From positions 62,001 through 126,000 of the forward strand of contig NZ_SCNG01000007.1 of NCBI RefSeq assembly GCF_005503555.1: a stretch of 64,000 bases of DNA, in the 5' to 3' direction. Under the pieces are notes generated by a model. The model worked only from the letters and a program-made list of their open reading frames with translations, was not told where the DNA came from and did not search any database. Source of the DNA: Rudaea sp. 3F27F6 (lineage in GTDB: Bacteria > Pseudomonadota > Gammaproteobacteria > Xanthomonadales > Rhodanobacteraceae). The position numbers and the translations under genes are program-made. Below are positions 1-11,000 of the stretch, one piece after another; positions within the stretch are counted from its first letter, which is position 1; each line of letters opens with the position of its first letter.

Positions 1-753
1 GCCCCACGGCGACACCGGATGCGGATTACCCTGGCCGGCTTTCGCCTCACCACCGCCGTGCGGATGGTCGACCGGGTTCATCGCCGCACCGCGGACGGTC
101 GGACGCACGCCGCGCCAACGCTTCGCACCGGCTTTGCCGAGCTTGCGCAGGTTGTGTTCGGAGTTGCCGACTTCGCCGATCGTGGCGATGCAGTCGACAG
201 GCACCTTGCGCATTTCACCCGAACGCAGACGCAGCGTCGCATAACCGGCTTCGCGCGCGATCAGCTGCACCGAGGCGCCGGCGCTGCGCGCAAGCTGCGC
301 GCCCTTGCCCGGCTTCATCTCGACGCAATGCACGGTCGAACCGATCGGGATATTGCGCAGCGGCAGCGAGTTGCCTGCCTTGATCGGCGCATCGCGGCCG
401 GCCATGAGCTGGTCGCCCACCGCCACGCCCTTCGGCGCGATGATGTAGCGACGCTCGCCGTCGACGTAGAGCAGCAGGGCGATGTTCGCCGTGCGGTTCG
501 GATCGTATTCGAGACGCTCGACGCGGCAGGCGATGCCTTCCTTGTCACGCTTGAAATCGATGACGCGGTAGTGCTGCTTGGAGCCGCCGCCCTTGTGACG
601 CGTCGTGATGCGGCCGTAATGGTTGCGGCCACCGGTCTTCGACTGCGGTTCGGTCAGCGGTGCGTACGGATCGCCTTTGTACAGCCCCGGCGTCGACACG
701 CGCACCATCGCGCGGCGTCCCGGAGAAGTTGGCTTCAGTGTAATCAGTGCCAT
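1..753 (-). CDS. rplB: 50S ribosomal protein L2, C-terminus cut by window edge
   Basis: L2 is a primary 23S rRNA-binding protein of the large subunit and is needed for subunit association and peptidyl-transferase centre assembly. Reading leftward from the ATG at 753 gives [17 protein letters not shown], the standard L2 N-terminus. The conserved [14 protein letters not shown] stretch lies near the left edge; its histidine is the residue linked to peptidyl transfer in the family. 251 codons are present, so roughly 24 residues of a usual 275-residue protein lie outside the window. It follows rplW after 41 bases in the S10 operon order rpsJ-rplC-rplD-rplW-rplB. Confidence 0.97.
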   Translation of the reverse strand, partial: MALITLKPTSPGRRAMVRVSTPGLYKGDPYAPLTEPQSKTGGRNHYGRITTRHKGGGSKQHYRVIDFKRDKEGIACRVERLEYDPNRTANIALLLYVDGERRYIIAPKGVAVGDQLMAGRDAPIKAGNSLPLRNIPIGSTVHCVEMKPGKGAQLARSAGASVQLIAREAGYATLRLRSGEMRKVPVDCIATIGEVGNSEHNLRKLGKAGAKRWRGVRPTVRGAAMNPVDHPHGGGEAKAGQGNPHPVSPWG

Positions 754-794
754 TGTTCTGGTTCCGATAAATTCTTGGAGCGCGGCTTAGTGAA

Positions 795-1100
795 TCAAGC
801 CTTCGCGGTGACGTCGATCGTCTGGCCGTCGGTCAGACGGACGTAAGCCTTGCGCCAGCCGTTGCGCGAACCCGCGCGCTGACGGAACGACTTGACCTTA
901 CCTTTCACGTTCACGATGTTGACCGACTCGACCTTGACGCTGAACAGCGCTTCGACCGCATCCTTGACGATCTTCTTGTCGGCGTCCGCAGAGATCTCGA
1001 ACACGTACTGGTTGTGCTCCTGCGCGCGCGCACTCTTTTCCGAGATGTGCGGTGCGCGGATCACGCTGTACAGCTTTTCGTTCTTGATTTCGGTGCTCAT
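795..1100 (-). CDS. rplW: 50S ribosomal protein L23
   Basis: L23 sits at the exit of the nascent-peptide tunnel and is the docking site for trigger factor and SRP. The 101-residue product begins [20 protein letters not shown], the usual L23 opening, and carries the NVKGKVK and GRRxGxxxxWKKAxV-like region (here [16 protein letters not shown]). The ATG at 1100 is preferred to one three codons upstream because it forms an ATGA overlap with the rplD stop (1097-1099), typical translational coupling. Length matches the family (about 98-100 residues). Confidence 0.97.
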   Translation of the reverse strand: MSTEIKNEKLYSVIRAPHISEKSARAQEHNQYVFEISADADKKIVKDAVEALFSVKVESVNIVNVKGKVKSFRQRAGSRNGWRKAYVRLTDGQTIDVTAKA

Positions 1101-1693
1101 GCCAGCCACTCCTCGATCTTCTTGACCGAGTCGACGGTCATCACAACATGCTGCGCATCGACCAGGGTGACCGGGTCCATCGCGGCGACATCGACCACGG
1201 CGACCTTGTGCAGGTTGCGCGCGGACAGGAACAGATTCTGATTGACGTCTTCGGTCACGATCAGGGTGCGGCCGGTGTGGTCCTTCAGCTTGGCGGCGAG
1301 CGCCTTGGTGCTGACCTTGTCCACGCCGAACGACTCGACGACCTGCAGACGACCCTGACGGTTGAGCTCAGACAGGATCGCCTGGATCGCACCGCGGTAC
1401 ATCTTCTTGTTGACCTTCTGCGAGAAATCGCGCGGCTTTGCCGCGAACGCGCGACCACCGCCGACGAAGATCGGGGCGCGGTAGTCGCCGTGACGCGCGC
1501 CGCCGCCCTTCTGCTTCTTGAACTTTTTCGTCGTGCCCGAGAGTTCCGAGCGCGTCAACTGCGCCTTGGTGCCCGCGCGACCGGCGTTGCGATAAGCAAC
1601 GACGACCTGATGCACGAGGCCTTCGGAATATTCGCGACCGAACACGGTGTCGGAAACCGACAGCGGCTTGGCGCCTTGTACTTGCAGTTCCAT
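1097..1693 (-). CDS. rplD: 50S ribosomal protein L4
   Basis: L4 binds 23S rRNA and extends a loop into the exit tunnel; in E. coli it also represses its own S10 operon by acting on the leader. The 198-residue product contains the tunnel-loop signature [20 protein letters not shown]. The start chosen is the ATG at 1693 ([12 protein letters not shown]), preceded by an AGGAG Shine-Dalgarno 7-8 bases away; a start 15 bases upstream would run into rplC. Its stop overlaps rplW by ATGA. Whether it regulates this operon as in E. coli is not shown by the sequence, but a hairpin-bearing leader is present upstream of rpsJ. Confidence 0.97.
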   Translation of the reverse strand: MELQVQGAKPLSVSDTVFGREYSEGLVHQVVVAYRNAGRAGTKAQLTRSELSGTTKKFKKQKGGGARHGDYRAPIFVGGGRAFAAKPRDFSQKVNKKMYRGAIQAILSELNRQGRLQVVESFGVDKVSTKALAAKLKDHTGRTLIVTEDVNQNLFLSARNLHKVAVVDVAAMDPVTLVDAQHVVMTVDSVKKIEEWLA

Positions 1694-1704
1694 TTCTATG
1701 CTCC

Positions 1705-2346
1705 TCAAGCCTTGGCAGCGGGGCTGACGATCACGTTGCCGCCCGGCGCACCCGGCACCGCGCCGCGCACGGCGATCAGGTGCTTCTCGGCGTCGATCTT
1801 CACGACTTCGAGATTCATCATCGACTGGCGCGTCGCACCCATGTGACCGGACATCTTCTTGCCCGGGAACACGCGACCCGGAGTCTGGCGCTGACCGATC
1901 GAGCCCGGTGCGCGATGCGACAGCGAGTTACCGTGCGTGGCGTCGCCCATCGTGAAGTTCCAGCGCTTGATCGTGCCCTGGAAGCCTTTACCCTTGGTCA
2001 CGCCGGCGACGTCGATCTTCTGACCGACCTTGAACACTTCGTCGGCCTTCAGTTCGCCACCGACCGCGTAGCTGCCGATGTCCTTCGCGTCAACGCGGAA
2101 CTCCCACAGGCCACGACCGGCTTCGACCTTGGCCTTGGCGTAGTGACCGGCGAGCGGCTTGGTCACGAGCGCCGCGCGCTTCGTGCCGGCCGTCACCTGG
2201 ACCGCGGTGTAACCGTCCGTCTCGACCGTCTTGACCTGGGTGATGCGGTTCGGCGTCGCTTCGATCAGCGTCACCGGCACCGATTCACCAGCTTCGGTGA
2301 AGACTCGCGTCATGCCGCACTTGCGGCCGATAATTCCGATAGTCAT
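1705..2346 (-). CDS. rplC: 50S ribosomal protein L3
   Basis: L3 is an early assembly protein of the large subunit whose long loop approaches the peptidyl-transferase centre. The 213 residues start [20 protein letters not shown] and include the diagnostic [13 protein letters not shown] and [20 protein letters not shown] segments, the latter containing the glutamine methylated by PrmB in enterobacteria. It lies 10 bases downstream of rpsJ and 11 bases before rplD. Length is normal for the family. Confidence 0.98.
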   Translation of the reverse strand: MTIGIIGRKCGMTRVFTEAGESVPVTLIEATPNRITQVKTVETDGYTAVQVTAGTKRAALVTKPLAGHYAKAKVEAGRGLWEFRVDAKDIGSYAVGGELKADEVFKVGQKIDVAGVTKGKGFQGTIKRWNFTMGDATHGNSLSHRAPGSIGQRQTPGRVFPGKKMSGHMGATRQSMMNLEVVKIDAEKHLIAVRGAVPGAPGGNVIVSPAAKA

Positions 2347-2356
2347 TGCTGTGATC

Positions 2357-2668
2357 TCAGTAGAGCTTGATCTGCACGTCCACGCCGGCGGCGAGGTCGA
2401 GCTTCATCAACGCGTCCACGGTCTTGTCGTTCGGGTCGACGATGTCGAGGACGCGCTTGTGGGTGCGGGTTTCGTACTGGTCGCGCGCATCCTTGTCGGC
2501 GTGCGGCGAGGTCAGGATGGTGTAACGCTCGATCTTGGTCGGCAGCGGAATCGGGCCGCGCACTTGCGCGCCGGTACGCTTCGCCGTTTCCACGATCTCG
2601 CTCGCAGAACGATCGATCAAACGATGATCGAAGGCCTTGAGCCGAATTCGAATCTTCTGGTCCGCCAT
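2357..2668 (-). CDS. rpsJ: 30S ribosomal protein S10
   Basis: S10 (NusE) is a small-subunit head protein that also links ribosomes to RNA polymerase through NusB/NusG in antitermination. The 103-residue product [20 protein letters not shown] and the [19 protein letters not shown] segment are diagnostic. It is the first gene of the S10 operon here, separated from tuf by 441 bases that hold a tuf terminator-like hairpin, a candidate promoter and a leader hairpin, so it is probably transcribed independently of the str half as well as by read-through. Confidence 0.98.
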   Translation of the reverse strand: MADQKIRIRLKAFDHRLIDRSASEIVETAKRTGAQVRGPIPLPTKIERYTILTSPHADKDARDQYETRTHKRVLDIVDPNDKTVDALMKLDLAAGVDVQIKLY

Positions 2669-2784
2669 TGCCGTGTCCTTGAATCTGAAAGAACGTTGCC
2701 TGCCCGCAGCGAAACGACTGGGTCCGCCGCGGCGATCCGGTTTCGGATCAGGTAAAAATTACGTCAGTTGAAACTACGAAAGAA

Positions 2785-2810
2785 TGGGCGAGTCGATTCC
2801 GACTCGCCCA
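2785..2810 (-). promoter_or_regulatory. S10-operon leader hairpin (candidate attenuator)
   Basis: A perfect 11-bp stem (TGGGCGAGTCG paired with its complement, arms 2785-2795 and 2800-2810) with a 4-base loop lies 117 bases upstream of rpsJ. On the transcribed strand the stem is followed by TTCTTTCG, a partly U-rich tract. In E. coli the S10 leader contains an L4-responsive attenuator. The structure here could play that role or could be a weak terminator; the sequence alone does not decide. Confidence 0.5.
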
Positions 2811-2963
2811 AACTTGAAATCCCTCCGCCCCTTGGATTGCCGGCGAAAACGCCAGCGCACCGAAGCGATCAACCGTCCTTGTCCGCGAAGTCGAAGCACG
2901 TCCTGCGCCTCATTTCGCTTTACTGCTGATCAATCTTGCGACCGAATCAGCGAGTGGTCGTAA

Positions 2964-2992
2964 AGTATAACCGGATGTTTTTCAAAATGGAA
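2964..2992 (-). promoter_or_regulatory. rpsJ: Candidate sigma-70 promoter of the S10 operon
   Basis: On the minus strand TATACT (2964-2969) is a near-consensus -10, separated by 17 bases from TTCCAT (2987-2992), a weak -35. It lies downstream of the tuf terminator-like hairpin and would start transcription near 2957, giving a leader of about 290 bases before rpsJ. The 441-base tuf-rpsJ gap contains no credible gene; the long antisense frames in it continue from the shadow of tuf. Confidence 0.5.
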
Positions 2993-3068
2993 CACCCGAT
3001 GAAACAAATTTTGCCCGCATCCCAATGCATCAACTTTCGCCCCGGCCATCCCGACCGGACTTGCATCG

Positions 3069-3097
3069 ACAAGAGCGGGCTTTCGGCCCGCTCTTGT
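3069..3097 (-). terminator. Hairpin downstream of tuf
   Basis: A perfect 12-bp inverted repeat, ACAAGAGCGGGC with its complement (arms 3069-3080 and 3086-3097) and a 5-base loop, begins 13 bases after the tuf stop codon. No clean U-tract follows on the minus strand, so it may act as a 3'-end stabilising structure or a partial terminator. Its position before the S10 promoter suggests it separates the str and S10 transcripts. Confidence 0.6.
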
Positions 3098-3109
3098 CCA
3101 GTTCGACTC

Positions 3110-4300
<1,191 letters not shown>

Positions 4301-4393
4301 TGTCTTAACTCCGCAAGATAACTAATCGATTCTTTCGCAAGGATTCGACTCAACGAATCCACTCTCGGGCGCAGTGAATCGCGCCGCTAAAAC

Positions 4394-6484
4394 TCAACCT
4401 CTCTTGATCACCGCTTCGGCGATATTGGCCGGCGCCTCGGCGTAGTGATCGAATTCCATCGTGAACGTTGCACGCCCCTGGCTCATCGAGCGCAGACTGG
4501 TCGCGTAGCCAAACATCTCACCAAGCGGCACAAGCGCGTCAATCAACTTGCCCGACGGGCTTTCGTCCTGGCCCTGAAGCACACCGCGCCGGCGGGACAG
4601 ATCGCCCATCACGTCGCCCATGTAATCTTCGGGCGTCACCACCTCGACCTTCATGATCGGCTCAAGCAGGACCGGACCCGCATTGGCGAAACCTTCCTTG
4701 AACGCCATCGAGCCGGCGATCTTGAACGCCATTTCGTTCGAGTCGACCTCGTGATACGAACCATCGATCAAACGCACCTTCACGTCCACCACCGGGAACC
4801 CGGCGAGCACGCCGTTGCCGAGCTGCTCGCGGATGCCCTTCTCGACCGCCGGGATGTATTCCTTCGGAATCACACCGCCGACGACCGCATTTTCAAACTC
4901 GAAACCTTTGCCGCGCTCGAGAGGTTCCATCTCGATGACGACGTGACCGTACTGGCCGCGACCGCCCGACTGGCGCACGAACTTGCCTTCCTGCTTGATC
5001 GCCTTGCGCATCGTTTCGCGATACGCGACCTGCGGCTTGCCGACGTTCGCTTCGACGCTGAACTCGCGCTTCATGCGGTCGACGATGATGTCCAGATGCA
5101 GCTCGCCCATGCCGGCGATGATGGTCTGGCCCGATTCCTCGTCGGTGCGCACGCGAAAAGAAGGATCTTCCTGCGCGAGACGCGACAGAGCGACGCCCAT
5201 CTTTTCCTGATCCGCCTTGGTCCTCGGCTCGATCGCCATCGCGATGACGGGCTCGGGGAAACTCATCTTCTCGAGCGTGATAACGTGGTCGGTCGAGCAC
5301 AGCGTTTCGCCCGTGGTCACGTCTTTCAGACCGACCGCGGCGGCGATATCGCCTGCGCGCACTTCCTTGATCTCGTCGCGGTTGTTCGCATGCATCTGCA
5401 GCAAACGACCGATACGCTCTTTCTTGCCCTTGATCGGGTTGAATACGGTGTCACCCGAATTCAACGTGCCGGAGTAGACGCGGAAGAAGGTGAGCGATCC
5501 CACGTACGGGTCGGTCGCAATTTTGAATGCCAGCGCCGCGAACGGTTCACTGTCGCCAGCCTTACGCGTCTCTTCCCTGTCGTCCTCGTCGTGTCCCGTC
5601 ACCGGCGGCCGATCCGACGGCGCAGGCAGATAGCGGATCACGCCATCGAGCATCGCCTGCACGCCTTTGTTCTTGAACGCCGAACCGCAGAACACCGGAA
5701 TCATCTTGTTCGCAAGCGTGCCCGCGCGAATACCCGCGATGATTTCGTCTTCCGAGAGCTCGGCGCCTTCGAGATACTTGTTCATCAAGTCTTCGGACGT
5801 TTCCGCCGCCGACTCGATCATGTGTTCGCGCGCGGCCTTGGCCTTGTCGGCCAGATTCGCCGGAATGTCGCCGAACTCGAACTCCATGCCCTGGGTTTCC
5901 ATGTCCCAGTGAATGGCTTTCATCTTGAGCAGATCGATGACGCCCTCGAAGCCGTCTTCCGCACCGATCGGCAGTTGCATCGGCACGGGATTCGCACCGA
6001 GGCGCGCCTTGAGCTGGCCGACGACCTTGTCGAAATCGGCACCGGCGCGATCCATCTTGTTGACGAAGGCGACGCGCGGAACGCCGTACTTGTTCGCCTG
6101 GCGCCACACGGTTTCCGACTGCGGCTGCACGCCGCCGACTGCACAGAGCACGAATACGGCGCCGTCGAGCACGCGCAACGAACGCTCCACTTCGATGGTG
6201 AAGTCGACGTGTCCCGGCGTATCGATGATATTGAACCGATGCTGCGGGAACGAACGATCCATACCGGTCCAGAAACAGGTCGTCGCGGCCGACGTGATCG
6301 TGATGCCGCGCTCTTGTTCCTGCTCCATCCAGTCCATCGTCGCCGCACCCTCGTGCACCTCGCCAATCTTGTGATTGACGCCAGTGTAGAAAAGGATGCG
6401 CTCCGTGGTCGTGGTCTTTCCGGCATCAATGTGGGCCATGATGCCGAAATTCCGGTAGCGTTCGATTGGCGTGTTACGGGCCAT
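4394..6484 (-). CDS. fusA: Elongation factor G
   Basis: EF-G is the GTPase that drives translocation and, with RRF, ribosome recycling. The 696-residue product [20 protein letters not shown] has the P-loop AHIDAGKTT, the DTPGHVDF switch and the [10 protein letters not shown] specificity motif, followed by domains II-V ending with [19 protein letters not shown]. The ATG at 6484 is chosen over a TTG six codons earlier because [12 protein letters not shown] is the conserved start in the family. It lies between rpsG (116 bases) and tuf (93 bases). Confidence 0.99.
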   Translation of the reverse strand: MARNTPIERYRNFGIMAHIDAGKTTTTERILFYTGVNHKIGEVHEGAATMDWMEQEQERGITITSAATTCFWTGMDRSFPQHRFNIIDTPGHVDFTIEVERSLRVLDGAVFVLCAVGGVQPQSETVWRQANKYGVPRVAFVNKMDRAGADFDKVVGQLKARLGANPVPMQLPIGAEDGFEGVIDLLKMKAIHWDMETQGMEFEFGDIPANLADKAKAAREHMIESAAETSEDLMNKYLEGAELSEDEIIAGIRAGTLANKMIPVFCGSAFKNKGVQAMLDGVIRYLPAPSDRPPVTGHDEDDREETRKAGDSEPFAALAFKIATDPYVGSLTFFRVYSGTLNSGDTVFNPIKGKKERIGRLLQMHANNRDEIKEVRAGDIAAAVGLKDVTTGETLCSTDHVITLEKMSFPEPVIAMAIEPRTKADQEKMGVALSRLAQEDPSFRVRTDEESGQTIIAGMGELHLDIIVDRMKREFSVEANVGKPQVAYRETMRKAIKQEGKFVRQSGGRGQYGHVVIEMEPLERGKGFEFENAVVGGVIPKEYIPAVEKGIREQLGNGVLAGFPVVDVKVRLIDGSYHEVDSNEMAFKIAGSMAFKEGFANAGPVLLEPIMKVEVVTPEDYMGDVMGDLSRRRGVLQGQDESPSGKLIDALVPLGEMFGYATSLRSMSQGRATFTMEFDHYAEAPANIAEAVIKRG

Positions 6485-6600
6485 AGTCAGTTCAAAGAAC
6501 AATCACATTCAGGCGTTTCGCCGGAAGGTCGGTTTCTGCGCTCGTCTGTGAGCGTGAATCAAGAGGCGGCCGTTCCGACCGCACTCTCCAACGAACCTGC

Positions 6601-7068
6601 TTACCAGCGATAGTGCGAGAACGCCTTGTTCGCGTCCGCCATGCGGTGGGTTTCTTCGCGCTTCTTCACGGCGCCGCCGCGGTTTTCGGCCGCTTCGAGC
6701 AACTCGGCTGCGAGCTTGCGCGGCATCGAGTTTTCGCTGCGCTTGCGCGCGGCCTCGATCACCCAGCGCATCGCTAGGGCGACGCGGCGCGACGAGCGCA
6801 CTTCGACCGGCACCTGATAGGTAGCACCACCGACGCGACGGGACTTCACTTCGACCGCAGGAGCGACGTTGCTGAGCGCCTTCTCGACGAGTTCGAGCGG
6901 CTGCGCGTTCTTTTCACCGATGTGAGCGATGGCGCCATAGACGATGCCTTCGGCGATCGACTTCTTGCCGCTCTGCATCACCATGTTGATGAAGCGCGAG
7001 ATCAGCTGGCTGCCGTGCTTCGGATCGGGCAGGAGTTCGCGAGTGGGGGTATTGCCTTTACGTGACAT
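6601..7068 (-). CDS. rpsG: 30S ribosomal protein S7
   Basis: S7 nucleates assembly of the small-subunit head on the 3' domain of 16S rRNA and contacts the E-site tRNA. The 155-residue product [20 protein letters not shown] includes the [15 protein letters not shown] and FSHYRW segments typical of S7. It follows rpsL after 128 bases. In E. coli S7 represses its own translation by binding the S12-S7 spacer, and the spacer here is also structured. Confidence 0.98.
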   Translation of the reverse strand: MSRKGNTPTRELLPDPKHGSQLISRFINMVMQSGKKSIAEGIVYGAIAHIGEKNAQPLELVEKALSNVAPAVEVKSRRVGGATYQVPVEVRSSRRVALAMRWVIEAARKRSENSMPRKLAAELLEAAENRGGAVKKREETHRMADANKAFSHYRW

Positions 7069-7128
7069 AGACTCTTCTCAATGATGCGACCACACGGATC
7101 GCTTGATACTCAAGCACGGAGTGCCTGC

Positions 7129-7167
7129 GAAAAAACGCTTTTTTCAAAGTGCGGCCAGGATGGCCGC
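7129..7167 (-). promoter_or_regulatory. Structured rpsL-rpsG spacer
   Basis: The spacer holds two inverted repeats: a G+C-rich hairpin (GCGGCC arms 7151-7156 and 7162-7167) and, next to it on the transcribed strand, GAAAAAA/TTTTTTC around 7129-7145. In E. coli this interval is the S7 autoregulatory target and couples S12 and S7 translation. The order GC-stem then A6/T6 could also cause partial attenuation. Function is inferred from position only. Confidence 0.4.
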
Positions 7168-7196
7168 TTCAATCCGGACCTGAAAGCCCGGAAAAA

Positions 7197-7574
7197 TTAA
7201 CTGGCCTTGGGCTTCTTCGCGCCGTACTTGGAACGGCTCTGACGACGCTTGGTCACGCCGGCCGCATCGAGCGAACCGCGCACCGTGTGGTAGCGCACGC
7301 CCGGCAGATCCTTCACACGACCGCCGCGAATCAGCACGACCGAGTGCTCTTGCAGGTTGTGGCCTTCGCCGCCGATGTAGCTAATGACTTCGAAGCCGTT
7401 GGTCAGGCGCACCTTGGCGACCTTGCGCAGAGCCGAGTTCGGCTTCTTCGGGGTCGTCGTGTACACGCGCGTGCAAACGCCGCGGCGCTGCGGGCAGTTT
7501 TCCAGCGCGGGCGAAGCGCTCTTATAGGTCTTCGGGCTGCGCGACTTGCGCACCAGCTGATTCACGGTTGACAT
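7197..7574 (-). CDS. rpsL: 30S ribosomal protein S12
   Basis: S12 lies at the decoding centre and controls accuracy; it is the classical streptomycin-resistance locus. The 125-residue product [20 protein letters not shown] carries [12 protein letters not shown] and [13 protein letters not shown]. The lysines altered in streptomycin-resistant mutants (K43 and K88 in E. coli numbering; TTPKKPNS and RVKDLPG) are wild type. The frame is open far upstream, but the ATG at 7574 is fixed by the conserved N-terminus. First gene of the str operon. Confidence 0.98.
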   Translation of the reverse strand: MSTVNQLVRKSRSPKTYKSASPALENCPQRRGVCTRVYTTTPKKPNSALRKVAKVRLTNGFEVISYIGGEGHNLQEHSVVLIRGGRVKDLPGVRYHTVRGSLDAAGVTKRRQSRSKYGAKKPKAS

Positions 7575-7726
7575 GCTGCTCTTCGTTCCGGAAATGAATG
7601 AATGTATGCGGTCGTCCTGATCGCGAAGATCACAAAGCGGCCGTCCTGACCGAACTTCTCGACGGGATAGACGAAAACGCAGCCCGAACGGAATCCAGGC
7701 TGCGAAGAAACGGGAGTTTAACTGGC

Positions 7727-7757
7727 GCTTGACGAAGCCGTCAAGCCCGAAGGCTTG
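7727..7757 (-). promoter_or_regulatory. Overlapping alternative hairpins in the str leader
   Basis: Two stems share bases. Stem A pairs 7727-7734 with 7739-7746 (8 bp, 4-base loop). Stem B pairs 7742-7747 with 7752-7757 (6 bp, 4-base loop). Because 7742-7746 is used by both, only one can form at a time. They lie about 150-180 bases upstream of rpsL within the predicted 5' leader. Confidence 0.4.
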
Positions 7758-7871
7758 GGACTTCATCGGACGTCCTTGTGACGATCATCAAGGGGCCTCG
7801 TGCCCCTCATATCGTTTGCAGCGCTTGCAACAACATCGAAGTAGCGCACTGCGCCGAACTCCGCGCCACGG

Positions 7872-7900
7872 ATTTTAACGGCTATGCCCCGCCTGCGCAA
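7872..7900 (-). promoter_or_regulatory. rpsL: Candidate str operon promoter
   Basis: On the minus strand TAAAAT (7872-7877) is a good -10, 17 bases from TTGCGC (7895-7900). It sits just downstream of the subtilase terminator and would give a leader of about 290 bases. The 446-base interval 7575-8020 otherwise contains the terminator at 7942-7968, a 6-bp hairpin at 7791-7807, another at 7679-7704 and the overlapping stems at 7727-7757; no gene is supported in it. Confidence 0.5.
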
Positions 7901-7941
7901 CAATTCGGGCTTATCGCCACACGAAATGCCTCGAATGCGGC

Positions 7942-7968
7942 AAAAAAAAGGGGCGCTTGCGCGCCCCT
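7942..7968 (-). terminator. Rho-independent terminator of the S8 peptidase gene
   Basis: On the minus strand a perfect 8-bp stem AGGGGCGC/GCGCCCCT (arms 7961-7968 and 7949-7956) with a 4-base loop runs directly into eight T residues (complement of A at 7942-7949). It begins 53 bases after the peptidase stop codon. This is the clearest intrinsic terminator in the window and isolates the peptidase from the str operon. Confidence 0.9.
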
Positions 7969-8020
7969 GGATTTCGTTGCCGATTCGGATCGCCCGCAAG
8001 GCGAATCCTCCGATCGATCA

Positions 8021-11000
8021 TCAATTTTTTGCGTTGACCTGTACCGCAATCGTGTTCTTCGGAATCTGCGTGGACAGGATCGGGTCTTGGTAACTCGTGC
8101 CAAAGCAGACATAGCTAGACGCCGATGCATTCGGAGCGTAACCGGCCTTGGCTGCGCTGAACGTGACGGTGGCAGGCGATCCCGCGGTGACCAGGCCGGC
8201 GCCCCCATTCGGCGTCAACGTCAACCAGCTCGGAGGATTGGCACACGCCACACGTGTGACGACCGCCATCGCCAAGCCCGGGCCATATCCACTGGTGCCG
8301 CCCGTGGACCACGTCGCATTCGGGTCGGAGCTGGTGTATGCCCAGCTCGTGTCATTGCCGTACCAGCTCGTATCCCAACTCCAGCCCTCGGTACAGCCCT
8401 TGCCGTCGCCCTTGTCATTGCACGGCAAATCCGGATACACGGACAGCCAATAGCGACCCGCGGCGAGTCCCGTTGCCTGCTGCGCAGCAGCGAGATCCAA
8501 ACTGATCACGTCGCCGGCAACACTGACGCCCGGACTGCCTGCCGTCGCGTCGTAGCTCCAGGCAGCCTGAGTGCCGGGCACTCCGTTGTTGTCCGGATAG
8601 ATGCGCCAGTGCACACCCAGCCCGGTGCCGAACGAGGCCAGCGAATGCACCGCGTGGCCGGTGGCGACTATGAGCCCAAGGTCGACCGCGTTACCCGAAA
8701 CGACAAAGTCATCGGCAAGAAATTGATCCAGATCGCCTTGCCCGGGGTTCAGATAATGCGTACTTGTGAAGTTGTAATAGGCAGAGTTGTCCTTCTGATT
8801 CGCCCAGACGAGCGGCGCCACACCACCCGCTTTCGGCGCAAACGTCATGCTGCCGCCGCCGATATTGGCGAAATCGAGCGTGGCGCTGCCAGTGGCCTTG
8901 CCGTTGAGATTGATATTCACCACGTTGGCCGACGTCGCAACCGACGGAGCAGGCACTGCCACGGAGACGGGCAGGTGCAGATCCGCCAAGCTTTGATAAC
9001 CCGGCAGCGGATCCGGAGCGAAGAGCAACACGCTGCCGGTACTGTAGCTTCCGCCGGCAATCAGCGAACGAGTATTGACCGTGACAGTCAACTTGACCGT
9101 GCCGCCGGCCGGGACCGTGAATGTCGCGGGCTCGATCGTGATCTTGTCCGCCAACGATCCGGTTGTGCCGGTGGTCCAGGTCGTCGTCGTCTTCTGCGTA
9201 CTGCGGAACGTCCGTGTGAAGCTGCAGGAGCCCGCGCAGCTGAAGTTCTGCATGCTTGCAATGTTGAACGTGCTCACGTCGCCGCCCTTGGTCGGATCGG
9301 CCGCGCGGAAGTTATCTCCGTTCTCGGTCAGCACCAATCCCGCAGCGGCGGCCTTGTCGACCTGCACGCGTCCGGCACCAACGTCGTACACGCCAGCCGG
9401 CGTCTTGCCGTCGGCCTTGGTGACGCCATTGGTGACCGCCGTCATCATGAGAGCGGACTTGATTTCCGACGCAGTCCAATCCGGGCGGGCCTGAACGAGC
9501 AAAGCCGCCGCGCCGGCGATGTGCGGCGAAGCCATCGACGTGCCGCTGTCGAAAGCGACGATGTCCGGATTGTTGTTGGAAACGATGAGCCCTTCAGCCG
9601 TCATGAAAGCGTTGTTGAAGGCAGCCAACGTTCCGACGCCTGGGGCGGCGATGTCCGGCTTGATCACGTCGAACGGCACCGGCGTCAACACCGGCCCGAT
9701 CAAGCTGAAGTCGCCAAGGACATCCCCTTGACCGGACGGACGTGAACTCGGGAATCCCAGCGATGCGGCACCAACGCCGCTGCTCGTCCCCAGATACTTC
9801 TGCAACGCAATACCGTCCGCCTGCGCGACCGAGAACACCGAAACGCCCACCGAAGGCGGTCCCACCGTCGGACTGAATGGCCCCTCGACGCGATTGTCCG
9901 CAATGATTACCGAAACTGCACCCGCGGCGATCGCGTTCGGCACCTTCACCGCGAAGCCACAAGTGCCTCGGCTGATCAGCGCGATCGCGTTCTTGAATGT
10001 GTCGGCAGGATAGGCGTTGCAACCATCAGCCCCATGAGTCGGCGCATTCTGGCTACCCGGGTCGCCGGCATCGAACTGCGGGCTCAATACGATCGGAGTG
10101 CCCGCCGGGAACGGCGCGGCGAGCGGCGTATCGTAAGTACCCTCGGTCAGAGTGATCCCCTGGGTCGCCGCAGGCGGTTTGCCGGGGCCGGTGAGGCTCA
10201 ATTGCAGCGAAGCTTGCCCGGCCGGCGGCGTAGTCGCCGCTACCGTGGTCACCCACGGCATCGCATTACCGACCGTACCCGGCGTCTGCGCGGCTTGGCG
10301 CGCACAGGTCGTCACCGGCCTGGTGTTGCCGGCCGAAAGCGCGGTGAAGATGTTTGCATCCTGAGCGGCGAGGAACCCCAGCGAAACCGGGTCGTTCCAA
10401 TAGTTCGGCTCCATGCAGCCACCGAACGACATATTGAGAACGTCGACCACGCCGTCTTCTATGGCATCTTCGATCGCGGTTAGCTCGGAGACGTCGCTGG
10501 CCGTGCCGGTACCGGGGCTGACAATGCTGAAAATCGATAGATTCGCATGCGGCGCGATGCCGGACAGGTTTGCGCTGAAACCGAGGATTCCGCCCTGGCG
10601 TGCATTGCCGCCGGCAGTGCTGGCCGTATGGCTGCCGTGGCCGTTCGTATCCTCCACGTTGACCCCGGTCTTGCCGAGGCCGCGGCTGTAGGCGTCATAG
10701 ACGCCGATGACTTTGTCGTTGCATCCGCCGAGGCTGATGCTCGACACATTGCAGTCGCCGATATAGTTGCCGCTGCCGAGCGGGTTGGTGACGGCGTAGC
10801 CGCTGGCGTCCGCCGCCTGGAACGACGGACTCTGGCTGTTGTAGCCAGTGTCGATGATACCGATCACGACCCCGTCGCCTTTGTATCCCGTGCCCTGGTT
10901 CAGATCGCCGAACAGGCTGCTCAGGGTCGGATAAGTGAATCCGGGTGCCGGCGGACGCAAGTTATTGCCGCGCCACAGAATGTCGGCACCGATGAAGCGA

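Noticed and set aside
4445-6613. 722-residue open frame on the plus strand opposite fusA.
   Set aside because: Arg/His/Asp-rich translation with no domain, exactly antisense to EF-G; typical shadow in high-G+C DNA.
7778-9745. 655-residue plus-strand open frame over the str leader and the peptidase 3' end.
   Set aside because: Runs through the peptidase terminator and antisense to the peptidase; no ribosome binding site or recognisable product.
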